Under the pieces are notes generated by a model. The model saw only the letters and a list, made by a program, of their open reading frames with translations, made no database searches and was not told the origin of the DNA. Positions 1 through 4,767 of a stretch of DNA of 6,764 nt are shown piece after piece. Position 1 is the stretch's first letter. Each line of letters starts with the position of its first letter. The position numbers and the translations under genes are program-made. The stretch is from Planctomycetaceae bacterium (GTDB taxonomy: Bacteria > Planctomycetota > Planctomycetia > Pirellulales > Thermoguttaceae), in contig JAISQS010000231.1 of the NCBI GenBank assembly GCA_031274045.1, forward strand, positions 1 to 6,764, in the 5' to 3' direction.

Positions 1-83
1 AAAGATAAAAAATTCTAGGCTCTTTTATATTTTTATGTTGTAGCTTTAAACATTTTGTTTTGTGTATTCGGCTTGGACTAAGG

Positions 84-100
84 CAACCTCGTAGAGGTTG
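84..100. repeat. Hairpin 1, left arm (7-bp stem, 3-nt loop)
   Basis: CAACCTC (84-90) and GAGGTTG (94-100) pair perfectly around the loop GTA. It is the counterpart of the hairpin at 339-355. The two stems differ in sequence, yet each is fully paired. Confidence 0.8.
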
Positions 101-105
101 AATTT

Positions 106-145
106 CGCTTACCCCGTGCAAGCGGATCGCAGCACGGGGTAAGCG
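106..145. repeat. Hairpin 2, left arm (14-bp stem, 12-nt loop)
   Basis: CGCTTACCCCGTGC (106-119) pairs perfectly with 132-145 across a 12-nt loop. This is the strongest hairpin in the window and is GC-rich against an AT-rich background. Its inner 8 bp (CCCCGTGC/GCACGGGG) and 9 of the 12 loop bases recur, inverted, at 300-327. Confidence 0.9.
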
Positions 146-159
146 TGTAATCGAAGCAC

Positions 160-176
160 GAACCCCGTAGGGGTTC
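160..176. repeat. Hairpin 3, left arm (7-bp stem, 3-nt loop)
   Basis: GAACCCCGTAGGGGTTC folds as a 7-bp stem closing the loop GTA. An exact inverted copy lies at 260-276, and the identity runs on through base 180 on this side (256 on the other). Confidence 0.9.
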
Positions 177-259
177 AACTTAAACGAGAAAATTTCGGAA
201 CGTGAGCCACATGCTTTAATACGTTATTTGTGTGAGCTTGATGGTTATCAGGTACAGTT

Positions 260-276
260 GAACCCCTACGGGGTTC
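260..276. repeat. Hairpin 3, right arm (inverted copy)
   Basis: GAACCCCTACGGGGTTC is the exact reverse complement of 160-176. It forms a 7-bp stem with a TAC loop and marks the inner end of the right arm. Confidence 0.9.
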
Positions 277-299
277 ATGCGTGTTCGGAATCGTTGTAT

Positions 300-327
300 C
301 CCCGTGCTGCACTCCGTTTGCACGGGG
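300..327. repeat. Hairpin 2, right arm (8-bp stem, 12-nt loop)
   Basis: CCCCGTGC (300-307) pairs with GCACGGGG (320-327) across a 12-nt loop. It is the inverted counterpart of 106-145. The loop length and the inner stem are conserved, but the outer 6 bp of the stem are no longer paired, so this copy is shorter and probably weaker. Confidence 0.85.
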
Positions 328-338
328 TTATCAATATT

Positions 339-360
339 CAACACCTCCGGTGTTGTTTTT
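339..360 (+). terminator. Hairpin 1, right arm, followed by a T run; possible intrinsic terminator
   Basis: CAACACC (339-345) and GGTGTTG (349-355) pair perfectly around TCC and are followed directly by five T (356-360). On the plus strand this has the form of a short Rho-independent terminator and could end a transcript entering from upstream of the window. The left-arm counterpart (84-100) has no such T run on the matching strand, so the resemblance may be incidental to the repeat. The hairpin is certain; the terminator role is a weak inference. Confidence 0.35.
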
Positions 361-461
361 GTCCAAGCCATGCTAAAAACCATAACGATTTAAGCTATCA
401 ACAAGAAACAATAAAAGAGCCAAATTCTAAACGATTCTCGTTAAAAAAAACTAAAACCGAA

Positions 462-488
462 TCTTTGTGATCTTCGTGATCTTCGTGC
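462..488. repeat. Three tandem 9-bp units (TCTTCGTGA type)
   Basis: TCTTTGTGA (462-470), TCTTCGTGA (471-479) and TCTTCGTGC (480-488) follow one another without gaps, each differing by at most two bases. They lie just outside the right arm of the inverted repeat. No function is visible. Confidence 0.85.
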
Positions 489-580
489 ATTGTGCGCAAC
501 AAATTTTATACCGCTTAAAAATTACCAAATTATGACGGTCAGTAGTCAGTAGAATAATTTTTGATTATGATCTTTACGTT

Positions 581-603
581 GTGATGTGATGTGATGTGAT
601 GTG
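581..603. repeat. GTGAT microsatellite, 4.6 copies
   Basis: Four perfect copies of the 5-bp unit GTGAT (581-600) are followed by a partial GTG (601-603). The tract ends about 40 bp upstream of the candidate -10 element at 645-650. Tracts of this kind can change length by replication slippage, but whether this one varies cannot be told from a single sequence. Confidence 0.9.
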
Positions 604-641
604 GCAATATTGATATTGGCTGTATTGTTGTTTTGCGGGTG

Positions 642-650
642 TGATAGAAT
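642..650 (+). promoter_or_regulatory. Candidate extended -10 promoter for the DUF2339 gene
   Basis: TGATAGAAT contains a TGn extension followed by TAGAAT, five of six matches to the sigma-70 -10 consensus. Only a poor -35 is present (TTGTTG at 625-630, with a 14-bp spacer), which extended -10 promoters can tolerate. Transcription would start near 657 and leave a leader of roughly 66 nt. This is consensus matching only. Confidence 0.35.
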
Positions 651-712
651 GTTTGCGTTTCGTCAATAGTGATCGAAATTAGGAGAGAGTGTTACTGAAT
701 AAACAATTATGC

Positions 713-717
713 GGAGG
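713..717 (+). promoter_or_regulatory. Shine-Dalgarno site that sets the start of the DUF2339 gene
   Basis: GGAGG lies 5 nt before the ATG at 723 and 11 nt before a second in-frame ATG at 729. Both spacings can work, so the protein may begin two residues later. No start codon lies between the in-frame TGA at 696-698 and 723. Confidence 0.8.
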
Positions 718-722
718 TTTAT

Positions 723-3700
723 ATGTATATGTTTGAAGCGGAGTTTTTTATGTTTTTTGTGTTAGTCATTTTTGTTGCTATTTTTGTTATTGTTTTGATC
801 TTGTCGGCACCGATTGCGTTTGTGTGGTGTTGTTTTTTGAGCAAGCGAATTGGGCTTTTGGAAGAACAAAATAATCTGCTACGGACAACATTGAAACAAC
901 AATCCAATTTGCCATCAAACCAAACAACAACATCCGCAACTGAGTCAACTGAGTCAACTGAACCAACAGACCCAACAACCACACGTTGGTCACAAACAAT
1001 CCCATGGATAAAAACAACACCGACCTCCGCCGCCCAACTCGATCCGGCTCAACTCGATCCGGCTCAACCAGAATCAATACAATCAGAACCAACACAACCC
1101 GAACCAACAGAGCTAGAACACGAACCAACTCAACCAACTCCGGTTGATTTGATTACGCCGTTGCAACCACCGCCGGTTGAACCACCGCCGGTCAAAAAAC
1201 CTCGAACCGATGAAGAATGGGAAAAAACTCTTCCCGTTACACCAACCGATAACGGCAATTTCGCTTGGCAATCTCTTGAACTTTGGATCGGTCGTAAACT
1301 TCTTGGTTGGATTGCGGTTTTGGGATTTATTGTTTCGGCGGCGTTGTTTATTCGTCACGCGGTTCAATCCGGTTGGATTGGTCCCGAAATGAAAGTTTTG
1401 GGTATTGCTGTTTTTGGTACGGCGTTTCTTGTTGCGGGAAAATATTTTTGGCAAATCGGTTGGCAACGCTTTTCGACAATGCTTTCCAGTGCCGGAATCA
1501 TTATTGTTTTTCAGGCGGGTTATGCTTCATTTGCGTTTTACAAATTGATTACGGTTTCAACGGCTGGTGTTGTGATGCCGTTTATTATTTGCGGTTCATT
1601 TTTGCTCGCGTGGCATTATGGTTCAAAATTGCTCGGTGTTATTTCGATTCTTGGCGGTCTGGCGGTTCCGATGCTTCTTTCGACCGGCAATGATCGCTAT
1701 CCCGAATTTTTTACTTATCTGATCATTCTGAATATCGGCACAATTATTCTTGTCAATTTGTTACGGCGAGCGTCAATCGGGTTTATTGCTTTTTGGGGTA
1801 CGCAAATTGAATTTTGGCTGTGGTATTCCGAATATTATTATCCGTTAAATTCAATCTTGTCGGAAAAACTTGTTGCTGTTCTGATTTTTCAAGGGTTGTT
1901 TTATCTCGCTTATCTTATCGATACGACAATTGCCGCCATGATTCCGCGTTCCTACGCCCAACCGACTTGGGATGACGCAATGCGTGCGATTCTTGCGCCG
2001 ATTCTTTTTTTCGGTACGATTTGGCAACTGCTTCATAACGAGTTGACGCTTGGTTCTTGGCTTGGTGTTGTTGCGTTTATTGGGGCATTGTGGTACGGAC
2101 TTCTTACGGTACTTTATTCAAAGCATCTTGCAAGAATTTGGGATGTTGAAGTTGATCAAAAGTTGTCGGTGTATTGGAAGGCGGCACCGAGTGCGGCGAC
2201 TGTTATTGCGTTGGGTTTTGTTGCGATTGGTATTCCGCTTCATTTTGATGCGGCGTGGTTGGCACTTGGTTGGTGTACGGTTTTTGCCGGTCTGTGGTAC
2301 TTCGGGCATCGGCAAGAAAATAAAACATTCCGCGTCATGGCAATCGGTTTTATGATTCTCGGAATCGGTCGATTGTTGCACGATATTTTTGAACTCGGAA
2401 AAATCAGTAACGCGGTTTTGCCTTTGACAAAATTTCCTGTTACTACGTTTTTTGATCTGCCATCTTTTGCAGCGATTTTTATTGCAATTATTGCCGTCAT
2501 TTTGACCGACCGATTGATCGCGGCAAAAAACAAAAATAAAAACAAAGAACCGTATCGCCGATTTAACTTTTGGATTGGAGTGGGCGGTTATGTTTTTTTA
2601 ACGCTGTTTCTGTCGGCTGAATTATTACAATATTTCTCGCTTCGTACAGAAATTTATGATCCGCATATTTATTGGGCATCGTTATCACTCACGGCTCTTT
2701 GGAGTCTCTTGGTATTATTGTTGCTGCAAATCGGACTCGTGTTCCGTTCTCAACTTTTGCGGCAAGTTGCCTTGTTCCATTTCGCTATTGTCGTTGTCAA
2801 AATGTTTGCAGACTTCTTTGCGCGTGAATATTTTTTGGAACCGATTACAAATCCGTTTTGCCCGATTATGATTTTTGCAAGTTTCGTTTTGATTGCAGTT
2901 GGCGTTCAATCACAATTTGATAAACGATTCACTGAAGAAAAAACGATTGCGGGCGTGTTGGGAGTTGTTGGAATATTTTCGCTGCTTGGCGTTCTGTCGA
3001 TTGAATGTTACCAATTCTTTTTGCGAAGTCCGTTATCGTTATTGTTATCATTGCCGTTACTGATTCCGTCGGAAACGATCAACGATGCCGTAACACGATC
3101 ATTTGCGTTGGGGATGTTGTCGATTCTTTGGACGTGCTATGCTGTTATTTTGCTTGTTTTGGGAATATTGTTTCAGAGCAAAATTTTGCGGGGCTGCGGT
3201 CTTATTGTGTTATTCGGAACGTTAATCAAAATCGCGTTAATAGAACTTTTCCAACGCCCCGATTACAGCGTGTCATTTCTCAATCCGTATTTTGTAACGA
3301 TGCTTGTGCCGGTGTTGACGGTGATGTTGGCTGGCGTTTGGATGATTCGGATCAGACCGGCAAACGATAAAACCGAACGTGACGCATTTCTTGTGACAAG
3401 TTTGTCGGGAATCATGTTGCTTTGGGTCTTTTTGTCCGTCGAATGTTTTACTTATTTTGTCAAAAATCCGTTTCTCATAGAGCAAGCAGATCAAACAATG
3501 CAAACATTTATTGCAACAGTGTCGTTGTCGGTTCTTTGGACGTTGTGTGCGGGAGTGTTGATTGTTGTTGGAGTGAAGTGCCGATCTGTTTGGCTTCGCG
3601 GGTTCGGCTTGTTAATTTTTGCAGCAACGATTACAAAGATAATCGCTCTTGTCTTGTTTCATCGTCCGGCGTTTGAAATTCCGTTGTTGAATCCTTATTT

Positions 3701-4553
3701 TATCGCTATTTTTGTAGCGTCTGCGGTTATGATTGCGGTGTCGGTGTGGAATACGCGGCTGCGTCCTTTGACAGACCAACGAGAACGCAACAGTTTTTTT
3801 GTATTCGGTATTTTGGGAATCGGTTTGTTGTGGGCGGCATTGTCGGTTGAGTGTTTCGATTATTTCAAAATCCGTATCGATTTGCCAAACAACCAATTCC
3901 TTGCAACAATATCATTGACCGTATTCTGGACAATCTCGGCAATCATCATCGCCATTATTGCCGCAACATCCCGATCTCGACCGCTTCGGATATTGTCAGT
4001 TGGTTTGCTTTTAGTGACGTTATTGAAAGTCTGTTTTACGGAACTTTTAACGCGACCGGATTATTTGACGCTGTTTTTGAACCCGTATTCCGTTCCGCTC
4101 AACTTGTTGGCGTTTGCGTTGATTTTTGTTTGTGTTTTTCTGATTTCGCAACTTAATGAGAATGATTCTGAGGAGCGGGATGTGTATCGATTATTTATGT
4201 TTTCTGGGGTTGTGTTCCTTTGGCTGGTCTTGTCGTTGGAATGTTTCAAGACCGTTCGGTTGCTTCAAGGAGCAGAAAGCGAAGCGTGGAAGGCTCAAAT
4301 GAGTTTATCGATTCTTTGGTCGGTTTTTGCGGGTGTTTTGATTTTTGTTGGGTTTGTTTGGCGTTCGTCGGTGTTACGTTGGATGGCGATTCTGCTTTTT
4401 GCCGTTACGTTGACAAAAGTTTTATTTGTTGACATGGCGGGAGTCCATGAGTTGTACCGTTTCGGCGCGGTGTTTGTGTTGGCAATTTTCCTCGCACTGG
4501 CTGCCTGGGCGTACCAACGGTTCAAACCGGAACAAAATAGTAACAAATCATAA
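723..4553 (+). CDS. DUF2339-family polytopic membrane protein with five tandem C-terminal modules
   Basis: This 1276-aa protein is predicted to lie in the cytoplasmic membrane; the family's function is unknown. Residues 8-38 form a hydrophobic anchor. Residues 40-60 are a short likely coiled coil. Residues 61-180 are a low-complexity linker rich in Pro, Gln, Thr and Glu with small repeats (QLDPA twice, TES/TEP, EPTQP). From about 184 comes the DUF2339 core, recognised by the WIGRKLLGWIAVLGF segment, the following SGWIGPEMKVLGI and the run of glycine-rich membrane helices. After a Lys/Asn-rich loop (602-608), a membrane module repeats five times, marked by LSxE at 630, 758, 904, 1040 and 1170. 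Each copy then has an S-L-[ST]-x-x-W-like segment (Trp 660, 803, 939, 1069, 1199) and an 'RS..LR' loop. Copies 1-4 also have an N-P-[YF] motif (Asn 710, 854, 990, 1120). The last module is shorter and ends the protein, as DUF2339 proteins usually end. The frame is intact. Family assignment is firm; biological role is not known. Confidence 0.9.
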   Translation: MYMFEAEFFMFFVLVIFVAIFVIVLILSAPIAFVWCCFLSKRIGLLEEQNNLLRTTLKQQSNLPSNQTTTSATESTESTEPTDPTTTRWSQTIPWIKTTPTSAAQLDPAQLDPAQPESIQSEPTQPEPTELEHEPTQPTPVDLITPLQPPPVEPPPVKKPRTDEEWEKTLPVTPTDNGNFAWQSLELWIGRKLLGWIAVLGFIVSAALFIRHAVQSGWIGPEMKVLGIAVFGTAFLVAGKYFWQIGWQRFSTMLSSAGIIIVFQAGYASFAFYKLITVSTAGVVMPFIICGSFLLAWHYGSKLLGVISILGGLAVPMLLSTGNDRYPEFFTYLIILNIGTIILVNLLRRASIGFIAFWGTQIEFWLWYSEYYYPLNSILSEKLVAVLIFQGLFYLAYLIDTTIAAMIPRSYAQPTWDDAMRAILAPILFFGTIWQLLHNELTLGSWLGVVAFIGALWYGLLTVLYSKHLARIWDVEVDQKLSVYWKAAPSAATVIALGFVAIGIPLHFDAAWLALGWCTVFAGLWYFGHRQENKTFRVMAIGFMILGIGRLLHDIFELGKISNAVLPLTKFPVTTFFDLPSFAAIFIAIIAVILTDRLIAAKNKNKNKEPYRRFNFWIGVGGYVFLTLFLSAELLQYFSLRTEIYDPHIYWASLSLTALWSLLVLLLLQIGLVFRSQLLRQVALFHFAIVVVKMFADFFAREYFLEPITNPFCPIMIFASFVLIAVGVQSQFDKRFTEEKTIAGVLGVVGIFSLLGVLSIECYQFFLRSPLSLLLSLPLLIPSETINDAVTRSFALGMLSILWTCYAVILLVLGILFQSKILRGCGLIVLFGTLIKIALIELFQRPDYSVSFLNPYFVTMLVPVLTVMLAGVWMIRIRPANDKTERDAFLVTSLSGIMLLWVFLSVECFTYFVKNPFLIEQADQTMQTFIATVSLSVLWTLCAGVLIVVGVKCRSVWLRGFGLLIFAATITKIIALVLFHRPAFEIPLLNPYFIAIFVASAVMIAVSVWNTRLRPLTDQRERNSFFVFGILGIGLLWAALSVECFDYFKIRIDLPNNQFLATISLTVFWTISAIIIAIIAATSRSRPLRILSVGLLLVTLLKVCFTELLTRPDYLTLFLNPYSVPLNLLAFALIFVCVFLISQLNENDSEERDVYRLFMFSGVVFLWLVLSLECFKTVRLLQGAESEAWKAQMSLSILWSVFAGVLIFVGFVWRSSVLRWMAILLFAVTLTKVLFVDMAGVHELYRFGAVFVLAIFLALAAWAYQRFKPEQNSNKS
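937..963 (+). repeat. 9-bp coding repeat (CAACTGAGT) in the linker
   Basis: CAACTGAGT occurs at 937-945 and 946-954, with a third diverged copy (CAACTGAAC) at 955-963. It encodes the TES-TES-TEP part of the low-complexity linker. Unit lengths divisible by three keep the frame, so copy number could change without breaking the gene. Confidence 0.8.
1035..1064 (+). repeat. Exact 15-bp tandem duplication in the linker
   Basis: CAACTCGATCCGGCT occurs twice back to back (1035-1049 and 1050-1064) and encodes QLDPA twice. The copies are identical at the DNA level, unlike the strongly diverged C-terminal modules of the same protein, so this duplication is probably recent. Confidence 0.95.
2610..4553 (+). 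repeat. Five-copy protein-level tandem repeat of a membrane module
   Basis: Modules begin at residues 630, 758, 904, 1040 and 1170, a spacing of 128, 146, 136 and 130 residues, with about 106 residues in the last. The order is the same in each: LSxE at the end of a hydrophobic segment, a soluble loop of roughly 30-45 residues, a hydrophobic segment with Leu-Trp or Phe-Trp, a basic 'RS..LR' turn, and another hydrophobic stretch. Copies 2-4 follow this with 'RP' plus LNPY and a charged turn with ER. Copy 1 is the most diverged (SAELL instead of SxEC). Copy 5 lacks the RP and NPY part. DNA copies are not near-identical, so the amplification is old. Confidence 0.85.
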
Positions 4554-4767
4554 CCATCCACGTTATAACAATATTAAAAAAACGCCAACACTCGCGATTC
4601 GTTAACGTTCACGTTCACCGGTTTACCCACGCGATGGTGTTCAATTTATGTTTGCAGATTTCATCGCCTGTACTCTAACGAAAGACATCGTGCATAATAT
4701 GCTAACGGTATGAAGTTTTTTGAACAGAAAAGATAAATGCGACCATGAAAGATAATAAAGGAAATTT
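4554..4767. other. Intergenic gap between the two genes
   Basis: No gene is seen in these 214 bases. They hold a small palindrome (GTTATAAC, 4562-4569), a 6-bp direct repeat (ACGTTC at 4605-4610 and 4611-4616), and a -10-like CATAAT (4693-4698) with only a poor -35 (TGTACT at 4669-4674, 18-bp spacer). No convincing hairpin with a T run ends the first gene. The length of the gap makes separate transcription of the second gene plausible but does not prove it. Confidence 0.6.
4758..4762 (+). promoter_or_regulatory. Shine-Dalgarno site of the ATPase gene
   Basis: AAGGA lies 5 nt before the ATG at 4768. An in-frame TAA at 4756-4758 overlaps this site, so 4768 is the earliest possible start in this frame. 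Confidence 0.85.

Larger units (their letters stand above)
18..421. repeat. Long imperfect inverted repeat made of two hairpin-rich ~165-bp units
   Basis: The left arm (18-180) and right arm (about 256-421) are inverted copies around a ~75-bp centre. Seen directly: GGCTCTTTTA at 18-27 matches TAAAAGAGCC at 412-421; GGCTTGGAC at 70-78 matches GTCCAAGCC at 361-369; the distance between these two blocks is 61 bp in both arms; and a 21-bp perfect match pairs 160-180 with 256-276. Three hairpins occur in the same order in both arms. The sequences linking the hairpins have diverged. No transposase or target-site duplication is visible, so a non-autonomous mobile or REP-like origin is inference only. 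The repeat may continue beyond the left edge of the window. I do not recognise the family. Confidence 0.85.
422..722. other. Non-coding leader region between the inverted repeat and the first gene
   Basis: No open frame here looks like a gene. The stretch holds an A-rich run near 441-455, a 9-bp tandem repeat (462-488), a 7-bp duplication (GTCAGTA twice, 538-551), a GTGAT microsatellite (581-603), a candidate extended -10 promoter (642-650), and the ribosome site of the DUF2339 gene (713-717). An in-frame TGA at 696-698 closes the frame of the first gene upstream of its ATG. Confidence 0.7.

Noticed and set aside
84..355. CRISPR array
   Set aside because: The hairpins come in three types in mirror order, not as one direct repeat with regular unique spacers, and no cas gene is present.
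18..421. Insertion sequence
   Set aside because: There is no transposase frame inside and no target duplication at the visible ends; it is reported as an inverted repeat only.
228..470. 80-residue open frame starting at TTG
   Set aside because: It runs through the right arm of the inverted repeat, has no ribosome site, and its cysteine- and histidine-rich sequence follows from the hairpins rather than from a protein family.
719..1137. Two minus-strand open frames opposite the start of the DUF2339 gene
   Set aside because: They mirror the low-complexity linker and anchor of the real gene; the repeated valine and leucine runs come from the complement of its repeats.
1113..4561. Many other open frames of 60-130 residues in other frames of the DUF2339 gene
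   Set aside because: All lie inside an intact 1276-residue frame with clear family features and have no ribosome sites or recognisable domains.
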